Below are positions 36,985-46,297 of a stretch of 64,000 nucleotides of DNA, piece by piece. A program made the position numbers and the translations under genes. The notes below the pieces were generated by a model, which worked only from the letters and a program-made list of their open reading frames with translations, ran no database searches and was not told the origin of the DNA. Each line of letters opens with the position of its first letter. Positions within the stretch are counted from its first letter, which is position 1. Source of the stretch: Desulfomonile tiedjei (lineage in GTDB: Bacteria > Desulfobacterota > Desulfomonilia > Desulfomonilales > Desulfomonilaceae); NCBI GenBank assembly GCA_016218715.1, contig JACRDG010000070.1, forward strand, positions 41,629 to 105,628, read 5' to 3'.

Positions 36985-37446
36985 CAATTACCTCGGGGGT
37001 CTCTCCTGAAGCATAACCGATAACGTGCAGAATATCCACAGGAACAGCAACTATCCAGTATTCATTCACTGATGCGCGGGAAAAATCCCTTCTCGCCTCC
37101 CTTTCGAGGGGGGGGGGTAGCGAAGACATCTTCGATTCCCCCTTTTGTAGAGCAGAATCATGGAGATTCTGGAAAAGCCAAAATGCCGTGTGCGACAGAG
37201 AACTCGTCTACTCCCCCACGTGACCCCATGCCGACGTCGTCGTCTGCAAACGCGGCCGGGATGTTTGCCGACGGACGAGGATAAAGGAGGGGCACGGGCC
37301 GCCTGCTTGACAGGACGTGGTGCAGTGCTTTATTTTTTGAGGTAATCGCAATCCTGGTTTCTCAATACAACAGACCGTTCTTGACGTCTTCCTGTATCAG
37401 AGCCCAGGAAGCCCATACCTATTCGGTCGAAGCTGAAAGTGGGATC
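36985..37446. other. Intergenic region upstream of core-MetE
   Basis: 460 bp. 37080-37155 has runs of C and G with the pattern AAATCCCTTCTCGCCTCC / CGAGGGGGGGGG / ATTCCCCC, typical of small dispersed intergenic repeats. 37307-37336 is a candidate promoter. No riboswitch-like structure is evident by eye before the methionine synthase gene. Confidence 0.4.
37307..37336 (+). promoter_or_regulatory. Candidate sigma-70 promoter of core-MetE gene
   Basis: -35 TTGACA (37307-37312), 18-bp spacer, -10 TATTTT (37331-37336). The leader would be ~105 bases. Confidence 0.45.
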
Positions 37447-38529
37447 ATGAAGGATTTCAGAGACACCGAGGTGTTGCCGTCCGTGCTGGTTACCGCGGTC
37501 GGCAGTCTCCCGCACACGGACCCGGACCAAGCGATAGAACTGATTCTCAACTCCCTGCCCGCAGCGCCGCATCCTCCGCAGTTATCTCGGATGGACCCAC
37601 GGGAACAGATGTGGATACAGTTTACCGAAGGCTTGCCGCGCTTCACAGTGGACCTCGAGCAATTGAGTTACTATTTCGACACGGCCGGAGACCCCGTTTC
37701 TGTGATTGAGGAGTTCTACTCGGCCTATATGGAAATCACCGAAGGGGCCTCTGCTCAGGCCTTTGGCGTAGGACGGGAGTACGGGCGGGGTATCCACCGC
37801 CTTCGTGAAGTGTTCCAGGGCGGCAGCGGCAAGAGAGCGCTTGCAAAAGTCCAGGTTACGGGGCCTTTGAGCTTCGCCTTGACGGTGACCGACGAAAACA
37901 GGAGACCCATCTTTTACCATCCCCTGTTCCGGGATGTAGCGGTAAAAGGGATGGGGCTCAAGGCGGTCTGGCTGGTGGAGCAGTTCAAAACTCTGGCAGA
38001 AAATGTGATCGTATTTTTCGACGAACCGAGCCTGAGCGCTTACGGGTCGTCGGCCTTTCTCAGTGTCTCCAAGGCCGATGTGATCGAATCGTTGAGTGAG
38101 GTCGTGTCCATGGTGCTGGACAGAGGAGCGATCCCCGGGGTCCATTGCTGTGGCAACACGGATTGGGGGATTCTTATGGAGACCCCCGTGAGGATCATCA
38201 ATTTCGACGCCGTCGACTTCCTCGATTCTCTGGCTATTTATGCGGCGCCGTTGAAGAAATTCCTTGCCCGAGGCGGTTGCCTCGCCTGGGGAGCGGTGCC
38301 GAATACCGAAAGAATCGAGCATGAGACCGCGGCGGACGTGATTCGGAGAATCCGAGGTGGTGTTGAAAGCCTCGCCCATGCAGGGGTGGATCGAGACCTC
38401 CTTCTGGAAAGGCTTATCGTGACGCCTGCGTGCGGGTGCGCGGGATTGACCGTGGCCCAAGCGGAGAGGGTGTACGGGACGCTGTCGGATCTCGGCGCAG
38501 AATTGACCATCGACGCTCTGCGAACATGA
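37447..38529 (+). CDS. Core-type cobalamin-independent methionine synthase (core-MetE)
   Basis: 360 residues from the ATG at 37447; about half the length of canonical MetE, lacking its N-terminal barrel. The zinc-site pattern is kept: HCC at 233-235 (the HxC ligand pair of MetE) and Cys329 in TPACGCAGLT. The substrate barrel motif VTAVGSLPHTDP opens the domain, and FFDEPSL and INFDAVDF follow. Core-MetE enzymes of anaerobes and archaea take the methyl group from a methyl-corrinoid protein rather than from methyltetrahydrofolate triglutamate. The next gene on the strand is a CooC-like ATPase, a family tied to the CO dehydrogenase/acetyl-CoA synthase corrinoid pathway, which supports that reading. 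A repeat of family B separates the two genes. Confidence 0.82.
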   Translation: MKDFRDTEVLPSVLVTAVGSLPHTDPDQAIELILNSLPAAPHPPQLSRMDPREQMWIQFTEGLPRFTVDLEQLSYYFDTAGDPVSVIEEFYSAYMEITEGASAQAFGVGREYGRGIHRLREVFQGGSGKRALAKVQVTGPLSFALTVTDENRRPIFYHPLFRDVAVKGMGLKAVWLVEQFKTLAENVIVFFDEPSLSAYGSSAFLSVSKADVIESLSEVVSMVLDRGAIPGVHCCGNTDWGILMETPVRIINFDAVDFLDSLAIYAAPLKKFLARGGCLAWGAVPNTERIEHETAADVIRRIRGGVESLAHAGVDRDLLLERLIVTPACGCAGLTVAQAERVYGTLSDLGAELTIDALRT

Positions 38530-38546
38530 TTCGTGCGCGCGATGCA

Positions 38547-38610
38547 TTGGTGGAACGGTCGGTTCGTCCGTCCATCAGGAAATGACCGGCAAGATGCCGG
38601 TCCCACCGAA
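38547..38610. repeat. Palindromic repeat family B, copy 1
   Basis: TTGGTGGAACGGTCGGTTCG at the left and CCGGTCCCACCGAA at the right form an imperfect palindrome. Its reverse complement aligns end to end with 63904-63965 (GGTGGGAC, GTCATTTCCTGATGGAC, CCACCA). It lies between core-MetE and the CooC-like gene. Confidence 0.75.
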
Positions 38611-38685
38611 CGGCCTTGAATAGGCAGCGCGGCAAACATACGATACCTGAGACACATTGCAGCTCGTAACTTGAAAGGGAACAAT

Positions 38686-39456
38686 ATGGGAATCACACTT
38701 GCAGTTGCAGGAAAAGGGGGCGTTGGGAAGACATCAATGACAGCGCTCATGATCAAAGCGCTCGTTGAAACCGGCAAGAAGCCCCTGCTGGCCATTGATG
38801 CCGATTCCAACTCCAACCTTCATGAGACCCTCGGAATTAGAGAACCGCGCAGTGTGGGGTGCGTCCGGGAAGATACGAGGCGGGCCGGAGACAACGTCCC
38901 GGGTGGCATGACCAAGGACCGCTTCATGGAATACCAGATTCAGGCATGCCTCGAAGAGACGAAAGACGTGGATTTCCTGTCCATGGGACGGCCGGAAGGG
39001 CCTGGATGTTATTGCATGGCAAATAACATCCTCCGTGACATTATCGCCAAACTGACATCCAACTATCAGTACGTCGTGATCGACAATGAAGCTGGGATGG
39101 AACACCTCTCGCGTCGGACTGAGGAGGCGGTGGATCACCTGTTCATCATCGCGGATCCGTCCCCTCGCAGTCTCAGAACCGTTGCCCGCATCGTGGAATT
39201 GATCGACGAGATGGGGGAGCGTGTACATAAGACGCACCTGGTACTGAGCCGTGTCAAGGGATCGCTGGAAGACCTCCCCGAGCCGACACGCAAGGAGATC
39301 GCGGCCCTCCCCTTTCCCCCCGAAGCAATCATACCCTATGACGAGACGCTGGTGGACCTGGATCTCCAGGGACAGCCGCTCACACACATCTCGTCGGACT
39401 CTCCCTCCTACCGGGCTGTGCAGGATATGTTGCGCGGGCTCGGCCTGGTGAATTGA
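38686..39456 (+). CDS. CooC-like nickel/corrinoid maturation ATPase
   Basis: 256 residues from the ATG at 38686 (AAAGGGA upstream). MinD/ParA-type P-loop with deviant Walker A KGGVGKT (11-16 region), IDAD, and NEAGMEHLSRRT, typical of CooC. The CxC motif Cys108-Tyr-Cys110 in GPGCYCMAN is the dimer-interface metal site of CooC proteins. CooC/AcsF ATPases help insert nickel into carbon monoxide dehydrogenase/acetyl-CoA synthase. The adjoining core-MetE fits a methyl-branch (Wood-Ljungdahl) context, though no CODH genes are in the window. A 10-bp perfect hairpin follows 15 bases after the stop codon. Confidence 0.87.
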   Translation: MGITLAVAGKGGVGKTSMTALMIKALVETGKKPLLAIDADSNSNLHETLGIREPRSVGCVREDTRRAGDNVPGGMTKDRFMEYQIQACLEETKDVDFLSMGRPEGPGCYCMANNILRDIIAKLTSNYQYVVIDNEAGMEHLSRRTEEAVDHLFIIADPSPRSLRTVARIVELIDEMGERVHKTHLVLSRVKGSLEDLPEPTRKEIAALPFPPEAIIPYDETLVDLDLQGQPLTHISSDSPSYRAVQDMLRGLGLVN

Positions 39457-39471
39457 ATCTGCCGCGTGGAG

Positions 39472-39493
39472 GAGGTTTCTCCCGAGAAACCTC
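39472..39493 (+). terminator. Hairpin after CooC-like gene
   Basis: GAGGTTTCTC, two bases, GAGAAACCTC: a perfect 10-bp inverted repeat. No T tract follows, so termination is uncertain; 3' protection is an alternative. Confidence 0.5.
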
Positions 39494-39545
39494 ACAGGAA
39501 ACTTTGGGCTCATACGGCTGGGCCGGGATCATTCTCGGAAATCGC

Positions 39546-39573
39546 TTGACTCCCTACGTCCCTCTCCTATAAT
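39546..39573 (+). promoter_or_regulatory. Sigma-70 promoter of small four-cysteine gene 1
   Basis: -35 TTGACT (39546-39551), 16-bp spacer, -10 TATAAT (39568-39573, perfect). The leader is ~85 bases. Confidence 0.75.
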
Positions 39574-39664
39574 AGAAAATGACCCTTTTTATTTTATGCC
39601 TTCTTTTACTAATCCTGCTGATAGAGCAGATGGGGTCTTGGTTGGGTTTTCGAGGGAGAGAGCG

Positions 39665-39874
39665 ATGGTTTATACTGATGCCCAATCGTGGTTGGACGCT
39701 CATGAACTCATCGAGTGTAAGCAGCTGAAAGGGCGCTGGACGCGAAGGACGTGCCTGGAAATATCCAGAAGGGCCCGCAAAGGCCCGAGGAATGCTAAGT
39801 CTCTGGACAATACTGCATCGTCCCGCACGTTACCCTGTGCGAATTGCCCCATACTGGCGGCCCTGGAGAAGTAG
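39665..39874 (+). CDS. Small four-cysteine protein, paralogue 1
   Basis: 69 residues from the ATG at 39665 (GAGGGAGAG upstream); a longer frame from 39596 would start close to the promoter. Pattern WLDAHELIECKQLKGRW, then RRTCL, then C-x2-C-x-IL near the C-terminus. It aligns with the 92-residue protein at 51696-51974 over this whole pattern. Four cysteines arranged C-x10-C...C-x2-C could bind zinc or an iron-sulfur cluster. No known family recognised. It has its own consensus promoter, so it is probably expressed. Confidence 0.7.
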   Translation: MVYTDAQSWLDAHELIECKQLKGRWTRRTCLEISRRARKGPRNAKSLDNTASSRTLPCANCPILAALEK

Positions 39875-40185
39875 CGAATCAGAAATCTCATCTCCGCGGA
39901 GGAGTGCCCCTGACCGGACTGGGATTCCCGTGTGATGGGAGTCAGACCAGTGCGGGGGTGGGCGAGGGCCGTGGCGGTAGCGCGTGTGCTTTCACCGAAG
40001 AACCGCTCACGCGTACTTCCGCGCGAAGCCGCCCACTCGGAGGCTGATATGCCTTCGACGGGGGCATCGCGCGGGAAATGATCGTGAATTTCTGAAATTA
40101 CCTGCCGAGATCGCTAGAGGCGAGCGCAGAGACCGCATGGGGGACACGCATCCCCACGTCGGGGGTGGCCCCTCCCCCTACTCGA
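39875..40185. other. Intergenic region between convergent genes
   Basis: 311 bp, GC-rich, without a supported gene, terminator or repeat that I can see. Short open frames here have no support. Confidence 0.4.
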
Positions 40186-43100
40186 TCACTCTGAGATACC
40201 TGCTGTAACCTTCTCGATTTGCTCTCTGATGAGCTTCTCGATCGTGGTCAGGAGCTGAGATCGCACTTCTTCCCTCAGCACCGCTATGACCTCCTCCCTG
40301 CCGGGGAGGACACCCTTTGTCCTCTCGTCGAAGAGGCCTCTGGAGACACTCTCGAGCCAGACCCTCTCCGGCAGCGAGTTGCGCACCGCATCGGCGAGGC
40401 TTGCCGTGAGAGCATCCTTCAGGCGGTCCCTGTCGGGCAATGCCTGTCTCATGGTTTCCACAAGCGTTTCCGTCTGCGGGAGGACCGACAGCACGGTAGC
40501 ACGCAACTCCTGTTGCGAAACGGCACTGTCGATTTTCTCGATCAACATCTTGTGGAACGCGGACCTGATCTCTTCCGACGGAGGCATCAAGCGCTGAATG
40601 TAATCGTCCACCCTTGAGACCAGGTCATCCGGTCCGGGCAACGACTTCAGGCCTTCATCCACCCGGGTAAGGATGTCCGTTTCCGAGGGGATCGCCGCGA
40701 GAGCGGTGTCGATACGCTTCGCTATTGTCTCGGCAGAAGGAATGGCAGACAAGGCGCGATCCAGTCGTGCCTCCACTTCCTGGGCGGCAGGAATCGCTCG
40801 AAGCGCCATGTCGATTCGCTGGTTGACGATATCCGGTGTGGGGAGCGCTGCGAACGCGCTCTCGAGCCGGAGCCGGATATAATCGGGAGAGGGGAGGCCC
40901 CGCAGGGCCACGTCGAGGCGATCCGCCACCATCTCCGGCGGAATAGCCTTACTGAGACTGGCGTCGATACTCTCTCTGACCGCTTTCTGGGACGGTATGG
41001 CCGCCAACGCTTCATCAATTCTCGATGTTACCGCTTCAGGTGCGGGGAGCGCTGCAATGGCGTCATCAAACCGTCGGTTGACCTCTTCCGCGGATGGGAA
41101 GCCTCGGAAAGCATCGTCCAAGCGCGCGGCTACATCGTCGTGGGACGGGATGGATTGCAGAGCCACGTCGACGCGATCGATAAGGTCCTCGCGCGTCGGC
41201 AAGGCCTTGAATGCTTCATCCACACGCTTCTGGATATCCTCGGCTGACGGCATACCGCCGAGCATCGCTTCGACACGGGTGCTCAGCTCGTTCGCCCGAA
41301 CGGCATCGGCTACTACGCTTTCGACCCGCGCCGCAATCGTCTCTGCAGACGGGAATTTCCCAAGGGCCTCGTCCAGCCGCGTGTTGATGTCTTCGTCCGA
41401 AGGGATCGCCTTGAGGGCGTCCTCAAAGCGCGTCAGCATCATGTCAGCGGATGGGAGCTTGCTGAGTGCCTCCTCCAAGCGTTTGCCCAGATCTTCCTGC
41501 CCCGTAAACGAATCGAGCGCCCTGTCCACACGCTCCAGGATGACCTCCTGGGCAGGCAATGCCGCCTTCACCGCCTGGTCCACTCGCTCCTCGATGTAGT
41601 CTGTGCTCGGGAGGCTCTCACGGACCATCTTGTCCACTCGCTCGAAAATCTCGTCGCGGGTCGGCAGCGAGCCTGCCAAACCACGCAGGACCCCCTCGAT
41701 GATCTCGTCTTTCGACGGAAGAGACGACTTGACCGTTTCGCTGAAGGCGTGGGAGAAATCGCCCTTTTCCGGGATGGAATCCTTCAGGGCAGTACCCATG
41801 GAATCCGCAAATTCGGCCTTTCCCGGCATCACGTCTTTGAGCCGGTCGCCGAGAATCGAGGAGACCGCCGCGGCAAATTCCGGTCCTACAGGCATCATGG
41901 GGATTCCTGCGGCAGCCGCGGACTGCACCGGGGCAACGGGAGGAGCTTCCGGAGGCTCCGGCAGCGGCGGAGCACTTGGCGCTTCACGTTCGGTAGCCGG
42001 TTCCACTACCGCGCTCGGAGGCGCCAGCTCGAACTCTTCCAAGCCTCCCACGATCCGTTCCTCGGCTTGGGAGTCGAGCGTTATCTCGTCGAAGGAAATG
42101 TCCTCCGTTACCTCGAGCATGGGCTCTTCTTCGCGGCCTTCTTCCAGCAGGATCTCGTCCGGTGAAGGGGCCTCGAGGGCCAGTTCGCCTTCCCCGCTCT
42201 CGAAGGAGACATCCTCTTCAAGAGAGATCTCTTGCATGCCCGCGAGATCTCTCGTTTTGTCCTCCGGATACTTTTCGGTCGGGAACTCTTCGGTCGGTAA
42301 TTCCTCCCCGAAAAATTCCTGCGTGGAGAATTCGTCTTCCTCGGCCTCCTCCAGGGTGAGTTCTTCCGAAGGAGTCTCCTCGCCGTACATGGGGCCGAGT
42401 TCCAGAGACGGATGGTCCGCGTCCAGCGGGGCCTCTATTGGGGATTCCTCTGCCAGATCGAGGTCGATCTCGCCGAGGTTCTCCTTGGCGATCTGGTCCA
42501 TCTCCTCGGTCTCGACCGGAACGGTCTCATCGTCGAAGGCGAACCCTTCCTCCTCGCCGGTGCGAACCGCCTCCAGCTCTTCCATCTCTATGTCACGGAT
42601 CTCGGTATCGTCCTCCAGATCGATGACGTCCATGCCGGGCTCGGTCGTCGCGTCCATCGACGCGTCCGTTCCGACAGAATCCTCTTCAATCATCAGTTCC
42701 TCGGACGTGTACACCTCCGAGGGCTCCTCGACCCCGAGGAGTTTCCCGATTTCCGTGTCGTACGGATCGATCCGATCGACCGCGCCGGAGCTGACACCGC
42801 TGTCGAGCGGTTCTTCCTCGACATCCAGTTGCAGCTCGTCCATGTCCATTTCGACGGTGACCGAGTCCTTCGCCTCAACCGGACGGGCATATCCATCGGA
42901 GGCCGTGGAGAAGTCAGGCGTGATCTCATCGACGGTGTCCAAATCTATCTCGACGGACGATTCGCCGACAGGCGCGGGGGACCCACCGAATTCAGAAGGA
43001 ATATCCGCGACCAGTTCGATAGTCGGCTCGAAGGAACCGCTTTCGTCGATTTCGTCTTCGAGTCCCATGTCTTCGAGGTTGAGCCGAACCGTATCCTCAT

Positions 43101-43692
43101 AGGCGTCTTCAGCGGCGTAGTCCTGGGCCTGGTCAAGCTCCGCCACAAGGGTACCTGTGTCGATCTCCACCGTATCTCCAACCTCGGTGGACGGCTCGTC
43201 CTCTGCCAGGGCCACATTGGACATGGCAAGGAGTTCTTCCGTCATGTCGCCCGAATCGTCGTCGGTGAAGTCGATCATCAGGTCTCCGTCATCGGCCTCG
43301 ACCGTAGCGGAGCCAATCCCTAGCAACGATTGGACGGTCCCTTTGAGCACCGAACCATCAATCGGTTTGCTGAGATATCCGTCCACTCCCGCGTCCTGCA
43401 ACTGCGCGGCCGACGGACTCCCTGGATCGCCCGTAACCAGGAGAACCGGCACATCACCATATCGCTTGGACTCCTTGATCCCCTGGATGACGCGCTGCAC
43501 GCGGCGCCAGTCTGTCAGGTCGGCCAGGACGGAGTTCAAGATGATGAGATCGGGCTTCTGCTTCTTGATCTCTTGATTAAGTTCGGCCGATGTGGCAACA
43601 GGTATAAACTCGTTGTCTGCGGAAACGAGAAGACGCTTTATCGTTTCGCGGCTTCGGGGATCTTTGTCAGCCACGACGATCCGGTAGGACAT
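40186..43692 (-). CDS. Pseudo-receiver protein with acidic linker and ~21 tandem 17-residue repeats
   Basis: 1168 residues. Residues 3-125 are a receiver-like domain (RIVVADKDPRSR; YLSKPID with the conserved Lys), but the phospho-acceptor Asp is Asn53 (LIILNSVL), so phosphorylation is unlikely. Residues ~130-640 are extremely acidic and of low complexity. Residues ~660-1050 hold about 21 tandem units of 17 residues, consensus ALxxIPSxExIxxRxDx, predicted as amphipathic helices broken by Pro. The last ~110 residues are a helical tail. ATG at 43692 with GAGG five bases upstream and a good promoter. It is divergent from the tolQRAB operon. The receiver/long-helical layout recalls the pseudo-receiver coiled-coil proteins of Myxococcus motility (AglZ, FrzS), but the repeat itself is not one I recognise. 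Confidence 0.85.
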   Translation of the reverse strand: MSYRIVVADKDPRSRETIKRLLVSADNEFIPVATSAELNQEIKKQKPDLIILNSVLADLTDWRRVQRVIQGIKESKRYGDVPVLLVTGDPGSPSAAQLQDAGVDGYLSKPIDGSVLKGTVQSLLGIGSATVEADDGDLMIDFTDDDSGDMTEELLAMSNVALAEDEPSTEVGDTVEIDTGTLVAELDQAQDYAAEDAYEDTVRLNLEDMGLEDEIDESGSFEPTIELVADIPSEFGGSPAPVGESSVEIDLDTVDEITPDFSTASDGYARPVEAKDSVTVEMDMDELQLDVEEEPLDSGVSSGAVDRIDPYDTEIGKLLGVEEPSEVYTSEELMIEEDSVGTDASMDATTEPGMDVIDLEDDTEIRDIEMEELEAVRTGEEEGFAFDDETVPVETEEMDQIAKENLGEIDLDLAEESPIEAPLDADHPSLELGPMYGEETPSEELTLEEAEEDEFSTQEFFGEELPTEEFPTEKYPEDKTRDLAGMQEISLEEDVSFESGEGELALEAPSPDEILLEEGREEEPMLEVTEDISFDEITLDSQAEERIVGGLEEFELAPPSAVVEPATEREAPSAPPLPEPPEAPPVAPVQSAAAAGIPMMPVGPEFAAAVSSILGDRLKDVMPGKAEFADSMGTALKDSIPEKGDFSHAFSETVKSSLPSKDEIIEGVLRGLAGSLPTRDEIFERVDKMVRESLPSTDYIEERVDQAVKAALPAQEVILERVDRALDSFTGQEDLGKRLEEALSKLPSADMMLTRFEDALKAIPSDEDINTRLDEALGKFPSAETIAARVESVVADAVRANELSTRVEAMLGGMPSAEDIQKRVDEAFKALPTREDLIDRVDVALQSIPSHDDVAARLDDAFRGFPSAEEVNRRFDDAIAALPAPEAVTSRIDEALAAIPSQKAVRESIDASLSKAIPPEMVADRLDVALRGLPSPDYIRLRLESAFAALPTPDIVNQRIDMALRAIPAAQEVEARLDRALSAIPSAETIAKRIDTALAAIPSETDILTRVDEGLKSLPGPDDLVSRVDDYIQRLMPPSEEIRSAFHKMLIEKIDSAVSQQELRATVLSVLPQTETLVETMRQALPDRDRLKDALTASLADAVRNSLPERVWLESVSRGLFDERTKGVLPGREEVIAVLREEVRSQLLTTIEKLIREQIEKVTAGISE
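40550..41720 (-). repeat. Coding array of ~21 tandem 51-bp units
   Basis: Encodes the 17-residue repeats of the pseudo-receiver protein. Units such as ALSAIPSAETIAKRIDT, ALAAIPSETDILTRVDE and AFRGFPSAEEVNRRFDD are in register without gaps. DNA copies have diverged, so expansion is not recent. Confidence 0.85.
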
Positions 43693-43716
43693 GGCGACCT
43701 CGGAGTTTTTCTATAA

Positions 43717-43746
43717 AAAATACAACAAATTCGGTAGAAATGTCAA
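43717..43746 (-). promoter_or_regulatory. Sigma-70 promoter of the pseudo-receiver gene
   Basis: Minus strand: -35 TTGACA (43741-43746), 18-bp spacer, -10 TATTTT (43717-43722). The leader is ~20 bases. Confidence 0.6.
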
Positions 43747-44044
43747 GTTATTTCAAGGTTGACTTACGACGGATATCCGGAGTTTTTTGCTGAGAGGAAC
43801 AATACCCCCCATGGGATGTCCTTATTTTCTATTATAGAACTTGAAGGTCGGAATTACAACTACAATATGGAAGACCGTCTGACGTGCACAGAGAGCCAGC
43901 ACCCCCGCCATGGGAGTGTATCACCGCAGGAGCTCCCAGACGAGACTTTTCCTGCTAACCTCCTGCAAAGACAAGGGAGTTCCCCGATAATCAGCGATCT
44001 TATCTGAACTTATTATGGTAACATCATGTAAATAGAGTAAAAAC

Positions 44045-44073
44045 TTGACTTAAGTCCCGTTCTGGACTAGAAC
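44045..44073 (+). promoter_or_regulatory. Candidate sigma-70 promoter of the tol operon
   Basis: -35 TTGACT (44045-44050), 17-bp spacer, -10 TAGAAC (44068-44073). Start about 23 bases before the tolQ ATG. Confidence 0.45.
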
Positions 44074-44102
44074 CAACCTACTGTAGAAAGGAGCTCCTTC
44101 CT

Positions 44103-44819
44103 ATGGCCGAGCACAGCTTGTGGGCCATCGTCATGCAAGCCGGATGGGTGGTGAAAGGGGTGATGTGCCTCCTTCTCATCTTTTCGGTAATCTGCTGGGG
44201 AATCATACTCTCCAAGGCCATAACTCTCTCGAAAACGCGAAAAGATACGCAGCTTTTCTTCGACGCTTTTCGCGAATCGCGCAAATTCTCCGTGCTCTAC
44301 GCGGAAGCCAAGCAGTTCACGTACAGCCCGCTCGCCCAGGTCTTCAAGGCCGGCTATGCAGAACTGAGCCGGTTGTCTATCATTCAGCAGGCCAGTCAGA
44401 AGAGCACGCAGGAACCCTCACAGGAACCGGAGATCGAACGAACCGGCATGGACAACGTCACCCGGTCTCTCCAGCAAGCCGTGACCGCGGAACGAACGCG
44501 CCTCGAGCGCGGGGTGCATTTCCTCGCCACGACCGGATCGTCGGCTCCGTTCATCGGGCTGTTCGGCACGGTTTGGGGGATAATGGAGTCGTTTCGCCAA
44601 ATCGGAGCGATGAAGAGTGTGTCGCTGGCAGTGGTCGCTCCCGGGATCGCGGAAGCGCTCATCGCGACGGCAGCCGGTTTGGCCGCGGCAATCCCGGCCG
44701 TGATCTTCTACAACTATTTCCTCGGCCGCATCAATTCGATTTCGGCCGAAATGGACAACTTCTCTTCTGAACTGATCAATATCATTGAACGAATCTACTG
44801 GCAGAAGCGCCAGTCCTGA
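44103..44819 (+). CDS. tolQ: TolQ (ExbB/MotA-type proton channel subunit)
   Basis: 238 residues with three membrane helices: an N-terminal helix (~15-38), then two C-terminal helices in the conserved [17 protein letters not shown] and [21 protein letters not shown] segments. The cytoplasmic domain lies between the first two helices. TolQ with TolR converts proton-motive force into energised TolA-Pal contacts for outer-membrane constriction. AAAGGAG precedes the ATG. First gene of the operon. Confidence 0.93.
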   Translation: MAEHSLWAIVMQAGWVVKGVMCLLLIFSVICWGIILSKAITLSKTRKDTQLFFDAFRESRKFSVLYAEAKQFTYSPLAQVFKAGYAELSRLSIIQQASQKSTQEPSQEPEIERTGMDNVTRSLQQAVTAERTRLERGVHFLATTGSSAPFIGLFGTVWGIMESFRQIGAMKSVSLAVVAPGIAEALIATAAGLAAAIPAVIFYNYFLGRINSISAEMDNFSSELINIIERIYWQKRQS

Positions 44820-44872
44820 CCGGACGCAGGTACGCCCGCGACCGTCACGATAGTCAAGGAAGAGGAGCAGTC

Positions 44873-45303
<431 letters not shown>

Positions 45304-45307
<4 letters not shown>

Positions 45308-46200
45308 CCCGGATCTTCGCCACATCGCGGGACCTCGTCCCGCCATGGATACTATTCATATCCGTCTTCCTGCACGGCATCTTCATTCTTGCCCTCGTGA
45401 TCGTTTCCCACCAGGTCGTCACGCGGAAAGAACCTCCGAACAAGAAGGTCTCTACTCTGGTAAACTTGGTTTCCGACCCTTCCGCAGCGCCACCGGCCAT
45501 GGAGAAACTCCAGGAAACCCCAATGTCCGAAGTGGATACCGCAGCGAGCGAACCGCCCACCGTCGCTGAGAAGACCTCCGAGCCCACTGCAGTGGCGCGT
45601 GAAGTCGTGGACGAGCGAAAGATCCGGGGGTCCACGGAGACCATTCGCGTCTCCAAGCGCAAGCGCCAAATGAAGCAGGTGAAGGCTGCCAAGCCCGCGG
45701 AAAAGAAGCCTGAGGCAACGGCACAAAAGAAGGAGAAACCTGAAGATCCGGACGCGATCCTTCAGAAGAAGCTCGCTGCCCTCCGAGAGAAAGTAGAAAA
45801 GAGGAAGGCCGCAGCGCCTCAGGCCGCGGCGGCCGGCTCCGCGAACGGACAACCCGGAAGTTCGGGCAACTCAGGCCCGAATCCAGGGACAGACCCCACG
45901 TTCCGTGAACTGGTCCGCTGGCTCGACGGCGTGCGGAGCCGCATCAACTCCCGCTGGTCGGTCCCTACGGAAACCCGCCCTGTGGAACGGGTGACGATCG
46001 TCGGGGTGCGAATCGGCGATGACGGCCGCCTCATCGGTGCCACGATCCACGAGACCTCGGGCGACGAACTCTTCGATAGATCTGCCGTGAGCGCAGTTTT
46101 CCAGGCTGCCCCCTTCCCGCCTGTCCCTGCCGAAGTGAGCGAAAAGATTCGCAAGGCCGGCGGCCTCGCCCTGAGATTTACCCCCAAAGGGATGCAGTGA
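45304..46200 (+). CDS. tolA: TolA/TonB-like energy-transducing protein
   Basis: 298 residues. One membrane helix (~15-36), then a Lys/Glu/Ala-rich helical linker (~95-175; KKPEATAQKKEKPED), a Gly/Ser/Asn spacer and a TolA/TonB C-terminal domain (~200-298; FDRSAVSAVFQAAPFPPVP). The linker is short compared with E. coli TolA. Operon position between tolR and tolB supports TolA over TonB. Confidence 0.88.
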
Positions 46201-46223
46201 CACGAATTCAAAACGGCAATGCG

Positions 46224-46255
46224 TGGAGAACCCTTTTTAAAGACGCTTCTCCCCA
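46224..46255. repeat. Degenerate hairpin, family C (tolA-tolB gap)
   Basis: TGGAGAAC at 46224 and CTTCTCCCC ending at 46254 form a short stem around CCTTTTTAAAGACG. It resembles a weakened form of the hairpins at 49116, 56648 and 59953. Confidence 0.4.
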
Positions 46256-46297
46256 TGCCCCGTCTGCAGGGGTGCTGCCGTTACGGAGCAATAGATC

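Larger units (their letters stand above)
43693..44102. other. Divergent promoter region of pseudo-receiver gene and tol operon
   Basis: 410 bp, AT-rich at both ends, holding the promoters at 43717-43746 (minus) and 44045-44073 (plus). A TTG-initiated frame at 43759-44007 lacks family resemblance and a ribosome-binding site and is not called. Confidence 0.5.

Noticed and set aside
37340..37446. SAM or cobalamin riboswitch before core-MetE
   Set aside because: The ~105-base leader shows no recognisable conserved core by eye. A covariance-model search would be needed to exclude it fully.
41603..43102. Long plus-strand open frame of 499 codons
   Set aside because: Ser-rich antisense shadow of the acidic Glu/Asp linker of the pseudo-receiver gene.
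43759..44007. 82-codon frame upstream of tolQ
   Set aside because: TTG start without a ribosome-binding site, no family resemblance, located in an AT-rich promoter region.
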